The notes under the pieces: model-generated | Databases searched by the model: none | What the model saw: the letters and a program-made list of their open reading frames with translations, nothing else | What the model was told of the DNA's origin: nothing | Source: Polydactylus sextarius | Lineage: Eukaryota; Chordata; Actinopteri; Polynemidae | Assembly (NCBI GenBank): GCA_016801845.1 | Contig: CM028907.1 | Location: 24,203,598 to 24,267,597 of the forward strand | Direction of reading: 5' to 3' | Length of the DNA stretch: 64,000 bases | Part shown: positions 47,080-60,812 of the stretch, one piece after another | Numbering within the stretch: the first letter of the stretch is position 1 | How the letters are laid out: each line of letters opens with the position of its first letter | Made by a program: the position numbers and the translations under genes

Positions 47080-47130
47080 TGGTGACTTTGTTCATCCCCA
47101 AAGGGAAATTAGGTTGTCATAGCAGTCCGG
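47043..47130 (+). repeat. Retroelement 3' tail with GACA microsatellite
   Basis: (GACA)n is followed by CTTTGTTCATCCCCAAAGGG and AAATTAGGTTGTCATAGCAG. This resembles the TTTATTGATCCCCAAGGGG-type tail of common teleost retroelements. A second tail in the opposite sense is at 60765-60812. Confidence 0.5.
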
Positions 47131-47221
47131 TATATTTAAATACAATAAATATAAGAATAAAAAAATAGCACAAAACACAGAGGTAAAAATAATAGCAGTA
47201 TATAGTACTAGTGGTAGCAAT

Positions 47222-47245
47222 TAATAATAATAATAATAATAATAA
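47222..47245. repeat. (AAT)n trinucleotide repeat
   Basis: About eight AAT units, just right of the retroelement tail. Confidence 0.92.
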
Positions 47246-47481
47246 CAATAAATAGTATGTAAATAGGATACACACACAATACATATACATATTATATATA
47301 TATAATATTACAAGATAAAGGTACCATAAATAGTATACTATAGATAAGTATGTAAATGAACAGAATATGCAAAAGACACAAATATTGTATAAATATGATG
47401 TATAATATCATTACGCTTAATAACACATATCACTTAATACAACATTATGTATGCCTATTGCCTATGCCTAACCCATCGGTA

Positions 47482-47653
47482 GCTGTGTCCCAGTTCAATT
47501 GCTGCATACCTCGAAGGATCTGATCAAGGAAGGTTCGGCCAACGTAGACCAGTCTATGTCAGCGACACCAGTCTACGTCGACTGAACCAGTGGTCTTTAT
47601 GTTCTAGCCAATAGAGAAGGCTGATCCGCTGGCCCCATTTGAAATGAGACAGC
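47482..47653. mobile_element. Small MITE-like element, hAT-like ends
   Basis: GCTGTGTCCCAGTTCAATTG at the left and CATTTGAAATGAGACAGCC at the right are imperfect inverted repeats about 170 bp apart. Ends of the CTGTCCCAATTCA type are common in teleost non-autonomous DNA elements. No coding capacity. Confidence 0.5.
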
Positions 47654-48604
47654 CAAGTCGCCACCTGTGACGTATACAGCCGATCCAGCCCTCAAGTTCA
47701 GACACAGCTTATGTTTGTATATAAAGATGGCCAACGAGCCTTCACCTCCAAAAACCCATCCAGATGAATCTCTATTCACTCTCATCTGTCTCAGCTTGGC
47801 TCAGCTTGTTTTTAATTGCATTAAAAATAACAAATTAACACCAAACATGCAGGGGAGCGGCATGCGACCAGGGGAGCGATCCAGATATTTTGGTTTCACC
47901 TTTGGAGAGCTGACACTGTCCATCTTTGCGACATAACTCATATTATTCTTAAAAAGCACCCGAGTCAGAAACCCCAGTAATCATATTGAATTAGTGCAAA
48001 CAAACCACTAATTTAAATTTTCATAAAAACATGTGAAACAAGGATGAGCTGTAGCTTGAGGCTCTCTGTATCTTAGCCAAGTGCACGTGAAACACTTTGA
48101 GGTGGTTTCCCATGAAGCTTATTGTCTTACTCAGTGAGAAGCAGCCACATTACACCAAACACCACAAAAATGAATGTAGCAAAGATAAATCTTTGCATTT
48201 TGGAAACTTATCATAACCTCCACAAAGCAAGACATATAATTTGCACTGGTGACGGCAAGGGAGACATGGCGATGGAGACTCGGGATTTGGAATGACACGG
48301 GGACCATCACATGACGAGTCAGCAACCACAAACACTAAAACAGAAATTTACTGGTGGACTAATCTATTCTTTCCACTCATGCTCTATGTTCACTGTGATT
48401 TGGACTCAACTCACGGGGGGACAGTATGTCGAATGTAGAGAATGATATGTACAGCTAATTTTATGGTTGGTTTTTGTTTGTGTATGTTCCCTTCCATGGT
48501 CAGAGCAGCTATTGAGCGGTTGTTTACACACTTGATGCAAATATGCAGATTTAGACATTTTTCATCTCACAGATTCACACAGAATTTTAATATAAATTCC
48601 AAAA

Positions 48605-48650
<46 letters not shown>
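48605..48650. repeat. (AC)n then TA
   Basis: AC tract of about 37 bp ending in a short TA run. Confidence 0.95.
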
Positions 48651-48651
<1 letters not shown>

Positions 48652-49051
48652 AAATGGTATATGATACAAATATACACACAACTACTACTTCACTGCACAT
48701 ACTAATCATTTGCACCTGGTTTCCAATTACTATGTGCATATCTTAATACAGGTTGAGGTCTGGATTTAGAATCTCTTGTTTCTTTCTGGAAGAAGCAGCA
48801 TTAGTCTATTCCACCCTCATACTCATGATAAAAATCACTTTCAGATGCACTTTTGCAAACCAAGTCCAAATGTTCATAATCCTTATTAGTGAGACATCAT
48901 TTAAACAGCTGAAATGTTGGAGTCCCGCAACACAAAGACCCACAGAACAGCGAGAGCCGTGATTCACAAACATCAGAGCGGAGAAAAGATCAACCGATTC
49001 TGTTTTTTTTTTCTCTGCAGGAAAACAAACTTCAGTCGAACTGTTGAGCCA

Positions 49052-49052
<1 letters not shown>

Positions 49053-49083
<31 letters not shown>
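49053..49083. repeat. (TG)n microsatellite
   Basis: About 15 TG units. Confidence 0.95.
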
Positions 49084-49085
<2 letters not shown>

Positions 49086-49461
49086 AGATAGCAAATACAA
49101 AAGCTTGTTTACTAAGAGTCACAGCCACCTCTGGTATAATGTGTGTGGTGCTTATATGTACGTCCATGTATGTGTGTATGTATAAGTGTGTGGGTGTGTG
49201 TCTTGGGGAATAAGGAGGGAAATGAATAAAGCAAATATTTGCATGATTGGCCAAAGGCGTGGTAAAACACAGAGAGTTGAACAAACTGCAGGAAACACAC
49301 ACACACACACACAAGGCCTAAACACGGTGTGTCGATTCAATCTGACGGCTTCTCGGCAAACCAAATCCCTAATCTCATCTCATCTCTCTCTCTCTCTCTG
49401 AAGTATCCGGTGATGAGCTCAAAGGAGGCTGATGTGCGCTGGCAGCTATTTCTGTGACTAT

Positions 49462-49463
<2 letters not shown>

Positions 49464-49530
<67 letters not shown>

Positions 49531-49560
49531 AGACACACACACACACACACACACACACAT
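49464..49560. repeat. Longest (AC)n tract of the window
   Basis: 97 bp of AC with two AG interruptions near the middle. Shorter AC and CT tracts lie just left (49292-49313 and 49380-49400). Confidence 0.97.
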
Positions 49561-49858
49561 TGTTATTAACGCAGCAGAAACACTTTACAAGCAACAAAAA
49601 TCGGGTGTCATCTCATAGGAAGGTGAACGAGCAGTGTCGTTCTGTGGATTTGGAGGTCTTACATTGTGTTTGCTTGGCATGGAGCCAGCCACACTTCCAA
49701 CATTTAAACATGGTCATGGCTCGGGGAAGAGAAGGAGAAGAAAAAAAGTAGGTCGAGCTTTGTGATTGGTTGACTAATCACCCCCTAACATCAAGCAACT
49801 CCACAACGGATGACTGCATGTGTGTGTGAGTGTAAAGAATCACTCTGCTGCACACAGG

Positions 49859-49861
<3 letters not shown>

Positions 49862-49895
<34 letters not shown>
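49862..49895. repeat. (TA)n microsatellite
   Basis: 17 TA units. Confidence 0.95.
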
Positions 49896-49899
<4 letters not shown>

Positions 49900-51520
49900 C
49901 AAATACAAGGTTTATTTAAAAAATGCAAATATGCAAAACTGGTCAAGGCAAATTTGGTCCCTATTTCCCCACAATGCACTTGGGCAGTCAAGCCTGAAAC
50001 ACGCACTCGCAACAGAAGAAAAGAGAAGGGAAAAAAAAGGGAATCAGTCCAATTACTTGTCTAAATATCTAATTATTTCATTATGTGGTGGAGAGCAGGA
50101 AGGAAGATGATGACGGTGGTGCCTGCGCTTCCTTCCCTCTCTCTGATCTCCGCTGCTGGTAACGACACCTGGACATATTTCATGGTGATACCTGTCTGCA
50201 CAGGCTGTTCTGCTAATACGTCTTCCTACGTAGATTTCCACTACTACTTCATGCATTTGACCTCCAATACAAATATACCATCGCCTTCACACACCCACCC
50301 CTTCTGCTTGTGCATCTTCTCTCTTAGATAAGGAAGAAAGTGAGAGGACAAGGAGGTGCCAGCGTATGAACGTGCTAACGAGAAACCAATTAAAAACAAT
50401 TAAAAGGAGAGATGAGGGAGTTTGTGCAAATGAATGAGGATATAAAGGGGTGTGTGTTGAAGTGGAGGTGGGGGTGATTAGCAAGGTATTAAAGAATGGG
50501 AGTGGTAATTGGTGTATTCTTTTATTTTTTTGCCAATTAACTTGCATGCTAAAGCGGTAAACAACAGGGGTGTAATGCAGCCCCCACTCAATGCTCCACT
50601 GACTGTGTAGCGAGAGGAGCTGATAAGTGTTTGTATTTTAACAAACAAAAAGACTTAAGATGCTCAAATACCTTAAGTAAGCATTTCAACTTTCCAGTAG
50701 ATAAATGGATTTAATCTAAAGGAAGTAAAAGAAAAATAACCTCTGAACTGCCACAGATTACAGAAGTTTCTCAACCTTTGGGTGGGGACACTTTTAAAGC
50801 TCTGCTGTACAGGCTGAGTCAAGGCTGATTTCATTCACTGATTTAAATGACTTTTCTTTATTTTTTCTTTTTTTTTTTTTTGGGAAAACAGACTTGAGGT
50901 GGAAGTTCATTTCTTTCTCTCTTTCTTTCTCTCTATTGCTTCTACACCGACAGAGCTGTAGTTTGCCATCAGTCAAGATGTATCTGGACCATCTGGACCA
51001 ACAGTTCTCGACCATCTGCCTCTGAGCCCCGAGAATAAACTGGCAGCGTTTGCAAATTAACTTCAGGGTTTACCTGCCATCTAATGCCAAGAATAAGAAT
51101 TAGGTGAGGGAAAAAAACAGATGCTTCCATTTAAAGTGATTTCACAAGTTTCTGGGTTATAATAAAAACAAATAGTAAACAAAACAAGTCACGAATGACA
51201 AAGTGAATCTTTGAAAACAACATGATGGCTGGTGACAGACACAAAAGGATATTTTTATTCATTTTTCAGATGTTGGCTACCTGACAAACTGCCACCTCTA
51301 TAAAACATGAAACTTTGCTTAATTTGTGGCTTGAGAGATCAGTAACCTTCAGCCAAGATAAGACAAGATGTCCAACTAGATTCATGGATATAAAACCAAA
51401 ATCAAAACATTACTTTACTGAGAAACTGGCAACAACTTCACAAACGTCCTCCTCACAATGTTTAGGAAAATGAAAAAAACAATCCTGAATCTGCCCCCAA
51501 ACTTTATGTGTTCTTCCCTA

Positions 51521-52003
51521 ATGGCCGGCACACTGTACGATGTTGGGCTGTCCCAGACGAAATATGACCATCATAAGAGAAACATAGAGATATCTGTGGT
51601 CATGGCTCTAAAACAGTGTTCTTACGTCGCACTGTGAGACAGGTTCAAGGACGGCCGTTGTCAGTGTCTTGTGACCAAAGATAACCCGAGATAAAATTCT
51701 AGCGATGTCATTAATTCAGGATGACTATCTCACTGCTATGACCTACCAATAGAAATGCAGCAGGAAATGATGCAATAGATACCGCAAATGAAACAAATGA
51801 ACGCTTGACACGGTTGCTATAATGGCGGCGAACATATCGGTTTTGGTTACTATGGCGGCGCAGATGGATGATGTATGCTGATGATGTTGCATATTGATGT
51901 AAATCATAACCTGCGACTCAGTAACTGGTCATCGTACAATCTTCACACATCAAACTTGACGTCGTACCCAAGTTTATTAGATTCACGTTGCATAGTGTGT
52001 CAT
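51521..52003. mobile_element. Possible non-autonomous DNA transposon
   Basis: The left end (GGCCGGCACACTGTACGATG) and the inverted right end (CATGACACACTATGCAACGT) share a CACACT-x-CGATG-like pattern at 483 bp spacing. The interior includes GTCCCAGACGAAATATGACC and two ATGGCGGCG words. Ends are imperfect and no duplication was resolved. Confidence 0.35.
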
Positions 52004-53769
52004 GCAATGGTTTTATAAGACTGACAAAATCACACAGTGTATAGAGGCCATAACACATGCTTCATCCAACAATCAGGTGAAAAAATACCTCTTTAGTGGA
52101 GATTTAGAAAAAAAGACCAAATTTTGCCACAACTCTTTCTGTAAATCATTTTTTAAAAATCTTTTCCAAAGTCTAAAAAAACATCTTTACACTGCTTGTT
52201 CTGTACAGTAAAAGAAACCCCAAGAGATAATGCAATGATATAAAGCTATAGTATAAAGATATAAAGAGCAGTAGAGCTTAATCTCATTAAATAAATAAAT
52301 ACATAAACAAAAATTTAACTGATTATAATCATTCTTGACAAATCACAGTCTCTTTTTTAATATCTTTTTTATTTATAATCTTACAAAGGCTCCATCAGGA
52401 CCTGAGTGTTTTTGGTCATTAGCTAAATGCAGAAATGGGGGATGGGATACGGAGGGTTATACTTTAATATCTGTTTTACTGATCTGTTTTCACGCCCTTG
52501 CTGTTTGGAACCCTTAAAAAAAGACATTTACCATTTAGCATTTAAGCACTGAATAATTAAATATGACTGACTTAAATAGGAATGTGGTGTCAAAGGGGTT
52601 AATGTCTTACTTATGTTGTCCTCAAATCTCAAGACTCAACTCTCAACACTGACACATGAACTGTGCTGCGAAAAGATTAAATAACGATGAAAACCTTCAC
52701 TATGCTCTGTCAGTATAGACTCTTTAAAAGAAAGCGATTTAATTTTTCAAAGTTCTTACTGAACTTTGATCTGACGCCATTAACTTTAAAAAACAGCATC
52801 TTTCTTTCTTCTCCCATAAAAAGGACAAGGGTCTCTTATTTCTATGGCTAATATATGTTCCTCTACAAGGTTGCAAAAAGAAGCATAGAAATGAATGTCA
52901 GGCAACAATAAAACGAAAATTGAAGTGAATTGCAGACAGTTTTGTGATGCCTGGAGAGCTGGGTAACATTTTTATTGCTCGTCAACCTCTGAAAACTCTT
53001 TTCAGGCAGAGAAACAAATTATTCACTTTGGGAATGAAAATAATCTTAAATATTAGCTTGCAGCCAGGGGGGGGGGAGGAATGTGAAAGGAAAGAGAGAA
53101 GGTTTTTAAACTGTTTCTCAGACAGAGACCTTGGATTTTTTTTTTAAAGACCATCTCGCTTCACTGCACAATAGCCCCCCAATGAGCACTCAAGACTGCA
53201 TCGTTTCTGAAGGGCAGCTATTTGCATTGCAGAGGAAACTTAAGAGGGTGACACATGGCGGTCTATCTGGCCTTGAATTTTTTTTTTTATTTCTTTTTTT
53301 TTTGCCTGTGATTATCTCCCCTCCCAACCAACCAATGATTAACTACAACACAATTTTATCTTATTTTTGTTGGCGTCAGATTTCCAATCACTGGAGAAAA
53401 CAGGAAAGATCAGTAACTAGCTCCCTGACTACATCCCCAAGAGTTGGCATAGCAACAGTCAAGACCAGCCTCAATTGACTAGTTAAAACTGAACAATTAG
53501 AAATACAACCATGCTCTTATCTAATGATGACTAGTGCTGGGGAAAAAACTGTTTATGACACACAGCATGGTCCAGTGAACAGATGAACTGTTTATTGAAA
53601 TCTTATCCATTCTTTCTTGCCCTCTGAGACATTTCTTGAAGCCTTTGTAAGTTCACCAAAATAACAAAAACAACATACCTTCCCATAAATGTGTAATGCC
53701 ATGTACTTTTACAGATGGATGGAAATTTTGTTTAAAAAACCTCACAGCATTTAAAAGTAGAATAACTGA

Positions 53770-54200
53770 CTCTGAGCTGCACACCTCCACCAACCAGTCA
53801 GAGTCCAGTTTACATCTTGGATCATCACATAGTGACTAGATGCAATAGTGTGATATAGATCATAATGAAACCCACCCCTCCCATGACTGACAGATGAGAA
53901 TAATGACTGGTCAGTCATGCATGGGCGGGATTTATTTGTCACTGCTACACTGACTCTAATATATGAGATGGCAGCGTTCATATATGGGATATTTTGGCTC
54001 TCATTTTTAAGCATTGTCACGTTGGCAATCTTTATGCACAGAATTGAGGTCTGAACTTCTGAACAGTTGATTCTTGAGTCCAAGTGATCGTTTGCTCCAA
54101 ATTTGAGGAGGGCATTCCTGAGATACTGCAAACACAAAAATGAAACGGTCAAAACGCATATAGAAATGAAAGGACAACCCAAAATCATGGTTGGTGGCAG
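53770..54200 (+). repeat. Dispersed half-site repeat, copy 4
   Basis: It begins near CACACCTCCACCAACCAGTC. It includes TTGAGTCCAAGTGATCGTTT, GCTCCAAATTTGAGGAGGGC and TTCCTGAGATACTGCAAACA, and ends near GAAAGGACAACCCAAAATCA. Element order agrees with the copy at 30278. Confidence 0.6.
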
Positions 54201-55734
54201 CATGATGATGATAATATACGTACACTGTCTGTTAGAAAGTATGTATGAGACATGGGTGAGAATTGCAGAGAGTTTAGAGTCAGAGCAGATGAGACGATTA
54301 TTTCAGGAACCAGACTGGTTCATCACAACAGCATCTGAAAGCTTCCTGTGACAGTGGTTTGTTCTGGCTGTTCGCTAAGTTTCACTGCTGAAAGCAGCAA
54401 TGTGGGAAAGTTTTTCGTTTCAGTGGCACACGAGGTAACAATCACGCTGAATCTCCTCATTAGCGTCAAAGAGCTGTGAAACAGAGGCTTTTGTCTGCTT
54501 CATTATCTCCATACATGGAGCCTCGGAGCCCAATCTTCCACTGGTAATTACTATCAAGTTCTTTGCAAAGAGAGGTGGGGATCTGATGATCTAAATTACT
54601 TTTTTTTTCAAGAGACTAAAGCATAATAGCCCTTCTGTGTAACAACAAAAAAACATCCATGACACAAATGAGGCGTTCTATCAAATGAGAAACATCCGGG
54701 CTTAGATGGAAAGCAAATGAGGCTGACATCTAATCTTGTTAGTTGGGCTGAAGTCGCGGCATGCGCTGCTGCGTCCCACCATGTTCACAACTTTGGCATC
54801 ATTATGTATGACCAATCGGCTCGTTCTCAAAGAAGATGGGTCACTTTGAGATTTATCCACAGTCTTGTTCTGGACAGACCTCACATTAAATGTACTGCAT
54901 TACAGGGACAGTAAGCTAATACAGATAAACACCATTGTGGTCCTTCTCCTTATGTAGCCTACAGAGCTCTAATGACCAAACTCAATTGTATCTTTCAAAT
55001 CTAATAATTCCCTATTATTCCAATACAACGTTATCCTTAAAATGCAGTTCAATTGACTTTCCAAGCAAAGAGCAAGATGCTCTCAGGCTTAGATACCCAT
55101 TGAGTGGCCAATCACATTTATACCAAACATAGCTAATATTTAGGAGTTGAAATATGAAAGATTACAACAGATGACAGTATTGCAAAGCAAACATTCAGCA
55201 ACTATTACAGCCATTAGCCAACATTAGCTAACATGCTACGGTTGCCAGCTGTTAAAACTGACAGTTTTGTCTTCTGCTTCTGATTTATCTCATCACTTTA
55301 GGGGACATCTTCAAATGTCCAAACACTCAACACGCAACATCCAAAGTTATTCTGTTTCAATTCAGTATTCAGTATTCCCAGACTTTCAAATCAGCAATGT
55401 TTTGGCAACAAGTCTGCTCCTCTAACACTGGTAGCAAAGGGATGAACAAGTACATGTAAATTTGGAAATGCATCCAAAAACCTAATCAAAGATCTGGACC
55501 TGAAACAAAGAAATTTATTTATACCACATAAACACAGTTGCAGGATCTTTTTCATGGAAATGCTTGTGATGATTTGTGCTGTTTTAATGTTTCCATACAT
55601 CTGAAATTTGAAGGTTTTTTTCCTGCACAGTTTAGAGTAAACCAACCCTCAAAGGCGAAAACAGTTCAAAATATACTTCTACTAAAAGACAGTGAGAGGA
55701 GCAATGGGAGAAAAATAATGAGCTTGTTCTGATA

Positions 55735-56170
55735 TAGAACCTGGTCTCAGAGAAGTCTGAACCTCTGAAAATCCTAGATCAGTTCTCATTGAGTCCTTGA
55801 GTCTCTAAACCGATTGGATCCCACCTCATTTATTAATAAACTCTATAGTTTCAGACCAAGATAAAGTTTCTACTAACCAGCCTAGTTTATCTGTTAAACA
55901 GCTAGCCAACTGACTGACTGTTTTTGGTGGCGCATGATGCAGTCTCACATGTCTCCACTTGACTAGAACCAGAGTTCACTCCCTGCAGGTCAAAGATGGT
56001 GGAGCTATGTCTGTGGGACAAGATGAGGCTAACTGGTTAGCAGCTGCTATCCAAAAGTTCAGACTTCACATCCAGCTTGTTGTGGTGACGAGCTTCATGT
56101 CCATGGCAACCATATGCACAACCTATCATGTGATCACATGAGTTCAGATAAACCTGTAGAAGTCAAGTCT
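55735..56170 (+). repeat. Three-copy dispersed repeat, copy 3 (longest)
   Basis: CCTGGTCTCAGAGAAGTCTG opens the copy, TTAATAAACTCTATAGTTTC lies inside it, and TGTCCATGGCAACCATATGC with GTGATCACATGAGTTCAGAT closes it. It links the two partial copies at 39400 and 22340 into one family. Confidence 0.6.
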
Positions 56171-56408
56171 GTCTAGTTTGTGCCCAATACAAAAGAAACT
56201 TCTGACCCTGATCTTTATTTAAGATGAAACAGTTTAAACATAATATCTGAGGATTTTCTTTTCCCGATTCCCGAAGTTATTTCAGTGTGGAAGATTCACT
56301 GAACATTGAGATGTAATAGTACCGCAAACTACACACACATATACATCTAATGAGATTCAGTGACTCACTGTACCATCACACACGCAACTGAGTAAAGCTG
56401 AATTGCCC

Positions 56409-56411
<3 letters not shown>

Positions 56412-56440
<29 letters not shown>
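56412..56440. repeat. (AC)n microsatellite
   Basis: About 14 AC units. Confidence 0.95.
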
Positions 56441-56444
<4 letters not shown>

Positions 56445-59342
56445 TATGTCAAACACACTATTTGTTTTGATTTTGTGCAGCAGAAGCATCAGTGTTACGG
56501 CGCCAAACAATCTCATCTGGTCTCCACTTGACCCAGATTTCACTTGAATTAAAACTCCAGTGAGAGAAAGACAGAGCGAGAGAGAGGGGGGGCTGGGGGG
56601 TGAGAGAGACAGACAGATTTGGAGTGACATCATGCTTAGTGAACAGCTGAGCTACTGGAGAGCAGAAAATCCAATTTGTGCAGGCAAAACCATGGCCACC
56701 TAACCACACCGAGGGGGGCATTTCATCTCCAACACCCCCCTCCCCCTGTCCAAACACAGCAGCAGAGGAGTGGTGGGGTGGATATTTTTAAGCTTTTAAT
56801 GCTCGTGATTAAAGCTAGAGGCGAGGTTCGAGGTTCTAAGCTAAGCACCGAATAAATGTGTGTGTTTCTTTCTTTCTTTTTTTCTATGTCAGAGTGGAGC
56901 TGAGTGGACAGATGTGAGGGCATCCACCATCCAGAGCAGCTGTTTAATCTCATCTGAATGCATCTTTGTCTGGCTTTTCCTAAATATTTAAAGTTTTTTT
57001 TTTTGTTTTTTTTTTAATATTCACATTCATGTACTTATTCATGATTATTCTTCTCACAATGAGTGAAGCTCCACAAACCAAAGTTTGACATCTAATACAA
57101 AAAAAACTTTAGAGTCAGAGATGTATGGGGACAAAGAAAAGGATTTGGTTGTCAGATTAATCGATAAACGATTTTATACAAAACAGTATTTCTCCTCCAG
57201 TCGACAAACGTTAGGCACAGGTGGCACAAATGAACACTTATTTTACTTGAATCTCTTGATCTGCGTTTTGTTCTACTATTCACCAACTCTCATTCTTTAA
57301 CGACAGCCAGACGTCAGAAGGTCCAGGTGTCAAAGTGTCCTGGATCCCAAATTACCACCTCAGTGTGAACGTGTGTATGATTTTTATCTATATTTGCATA
57401 TTTTTTCCATTTTGGTCACAATGTTGCACAGAAATAGAAGTGCTTTACACGCTGTCAATATTTGTCATATTCAGCAAATGTTCTTTATATCGATGATGTA
57501 CAGGAAAGTGTCCCAAAATTGTACTTAAAATATTACTTTTTAGTATTTTGCCAATAATGTATACTCAAGCATAATTCTGACATACTTGTCTGTACATTTC
57601 AAAACGGTACATTTATTGAGTTAAATTTGTATTTTTATCAGTATACTTTGGTATTTCTACTTTACTATTAAGTGTAACACTACAGTACTTCATACTTGTC
57701 AAACATTTTACTTTTACTTGCTACCAACACCAATCTGGTTTTTGTTTCCAGATTTATCCATAAGAATCTTTTGTGCAGGTCTGTGTTGGCAGATCACCAA
57801 AATAAAAGGTGAAATACTTTCAAAATAAGAGTCCAAAAAAACAAACCCTTTTCCATTTCCAAGTTTATCTCTCTGTTCTCCAGAAATCCAAAAACCATGG
57901 TTCTTTCAAGTGTTTTTGTGCCACTCTTTGGGTCTAAAGGTTGATAGGTCGACTAAACCTCTTTACCCGCTACCCCCTCTCCAACTTGACTCGCTGGGGC
58001 ACATGGGTAAATTCCTTATGAGATTTAAAATGCTGGATGAGACACAACAAAGACACACTCACACACACACGCACAGTTTATGTGATCGTTGTAGCTCTAT
58101 ATTTACGGAGTGTGTCTGAGGGTTAAGGAGAGAATAACACGCTGACGGAGTGAGTGCGACTTACAGGTGAAGACACTGTTGGCCTCCAAACCTCACATAA
58201 AAACACAAATAAAGAAAGAAACGTACTCTCATTCTTTCCTCCTCTTATTTGCTCTAACTTTCTGTTTTTTTTCTCATCCTGTCATCTCTGTGGACCTTCC
58301 TCTCCTGTTTTTCATATCATACACTTTAATTTCTGACTTTCCATGAAAATTAGTTTTATCCAGATTTTCACTTTGTTTCACCTGTTTAAATCCCCCTTTT
58401 TTCACATCACTTCTTTTATATTTATTCCTTCGCTATTAGCACATTCTGTATATGCCTCTTCCACCTTTTAATCTCTCATTAATACCTGTTTTTATTCTCC
58501 TCTTTATTTCCTCTCGTTCATTTTCTTTAATTACTTCTCCATCTCTCCTCCTCCTCCACTCTGACCCTAACTCTCTCTTTCCCTCCCTTTGGCTTTGATC
58601 CTGTTTAGCTGATGTATTACTTTTTAGTTCATTGTTTATTGTTTCATTTTCTCTACATGAAACACACGACATGAAATCCACGTACACTTAAAAATTTTGA
58701 TTTTTCTTCTGATTTCCTTCCTCCTCATTCTCCATCACTTCTTCACAGCTGCTGTATACCAACATACTTCTATACTGTTCCAGTGCAGATGTCTATGCTA
58801 ATGTGGTTTTTCACCAAGACAAGAAAAGACCCTTCATTCACCCTGTTTTTTAACTCTCATAGTGACTATGAAGCTGATACATTAACTTCAAAATTGTTGC
58901 ATAGTGAACCATTAACACACTGGATTGTTCAGAATACAATAGTTTATGATGCACCAACCATCATGAGTGTTTTGCTTGTGGTGGAGCTGGTGGTAATAAG
59001 GTTTTTTATGCTTCTGATTGGCCGACAGAGTTACAGTTCAGGTTATGTCACTTTTTATTTAACCACAAGCACAAACTGTCCCTAAACATAACCAAGTGCT
59101 AGTGTTTCCTGACAATAACTTAAGAAGTGACTTGTTTTATAAGTAAGTAAGTGTTTTAGCCAACTGACATTTAAAAAAGTATTGAAAGATGTTTAGTTTA
59201 CTGCAACATGAAAAAGTAGAAAATCATGAATGAAAACAGAACATAAATGTTCTGTTTAGTCTCAAACAGAAACATTTAAGATACTTATTAATTTTATTAA
59301 TTAAAAACTAAATTAGATTAATTGACTGTACAAGCCTTTAAA

Positions 59343-59366
59343 AACAACAACAACAACAACAACAAA
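59343..59366. repeat. (AAC)n trinucleotide repeat
   Basis: Eight AAC units. Confidence 0.95.
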
Positions 59367-59511
59367 CACGCCACCTTTGGCTCCAAGTTCAGTAATATTA
59401 CTTATTTCTAAAGGCTCTATATCCAATAAATTGCAATCAAGTGTGACCATAACTTTCATTATCTTTAAACTTTATGAGCATTCTAAAAAAATATGTAAAG
59501 TTTCATTGGCA

Positions 59512-59517
<6 letters not shown>

Positions 59518-59549
<32 letters not shown>
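59518..59549. repeat. (TA)n microsatellite
   Basis: 16 TA units. Confidence 0.95.
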
Positions 59550-59553
<4 letters not shown>

Positions 59554-60499
59554 GTTTCAGTACCCAAACTGTCTAAGCAGAATAAAAACTCATAATGTAA
59601 AGATTTCATTTGTTGTTAATGTTTGGTGCAAATTAGACATTTTTTCAAACTCAAACATATTTCTCTTCTTCAGAGTATCAGTCACAACCGTAAGAGATGT
59701 TAGAAAAAGAAAAGAACTACATTCCTACTATATCTGCACATGACAACTACATTATATTTTCTGTATGAAAAATAAATCCTTACTTAAGGTTATGGAAAAA
59801 TCAAGGTCGTAGTTTAATAATAAAAGCATTAAAAGTGAAATGGAAACTGAACCAAGCACAATGGTGTCGAAAACAAGCTTTTCAATCCTGATACTGCTGC
59901 TACCTAGTAATAGTCATAGTTGGGTCTCTGTTATTTCTATTTCTGTTGAATTATGCTAAAGAAACAGTGAATGATTTCACCAACACTGTTCAATCACTGA
60001 TGGCAGAAACTTATTTTAACATTCAGTCATTTATTCCAATTGTTTTTTGCTCACTGTCAGCATATTGAGAGTAGAGTAACATTACATGAAAAAGAAAGAG
60101 GGTGTTTTTTTTCCTTAATAAGACACAAAGGATCTGATGGAGCAGCAATCTTTCACAAGCCGAGGGAGAGAAACCATCCCGCTGTGAAGCTCCATACGTC
60201 TCCTCCCCCTCTCACCATGAACACACGGTGGAGGCTCGACTAACTCTATATTTATGTCTATGTGTGCGTGTGGTCGGATATTTGCACTAAATGAGAATTA
60301 CGTGTCGTGATTGACAATCGGGGATAAGAGTGAAGCCTGCAGAAGTCATTATGACGTTAAATCCAAAAAAACTGCCCAACACAGATTGATGCAAACACTG
60401 GTCCACATCCGGCCAGCCTTATGAGAGTGTTACACTATACATGCTAAACCTGCCAACACAGAACAGAGACGACTGTCACTGACTCCTGTTTGAAACTGG

Positions 60500-60640
60500 T
60501 CCAAACCAGCCATCATGACCTTGAACTTTGATCACTTCGCCTTTAATTGAACATTATTTAATACATTGTGCCAAATTTGGAGAAAGTCTCTTTAAGATGT
60601 TGCTCGTATAGACTGAAAACGTGACCCCTCAGGCCTAATG
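60500..60640 (+). repeat. Dispersed half-site repeat, copy 5 (fragment)
   Basis: CATGACCTTGAACTTTGATC, then GTGCCAAATTTGGAGAAAGT and CTTTAAGATGTTGCTCGTAT, repeat the core of this family with decay. Confidence 0.5.
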
Positions 60641-60764
60641 CCTTCCTGTTTTTTATTCTATTGTTTTTCAGGTAAAAGTCTCATTAATAATAAAACAAAT
60701 GTGAACAAACAGCTCAGAAAAAAAGGTTGTATGCTGAACAAAAGAGAATTGTGAAACTGAGAAC

Positions 60765-60812
60765 TGTATATTTCCCTGCTGTGGGACTAATAAAGGTTTA
60801 TCTTATCTTAAT
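60765..60812 (-). repeat. Retroelement 3' tail, second copy
   Basis: ATTTCCCTGCTGTGGGACTA then ATAAAGGTTTATCTTATCTT reads as the reverse complement of the tail family at 47043, ending in a degraded short tandem. Confidence 0.45.

Noticed and set aside
53751..54203. 150-codon minus frame
   Set aside because: It overlaps a copy of the dispersed half-site repeat and has no coding pattern.
54717..54914. Frame with HNFGIIMYD, resembling a LINE NLGVIFD motif
   Set aside because: Only one weak motif and no neighbouring RT or endonuclease words; not enough to call a LINE.
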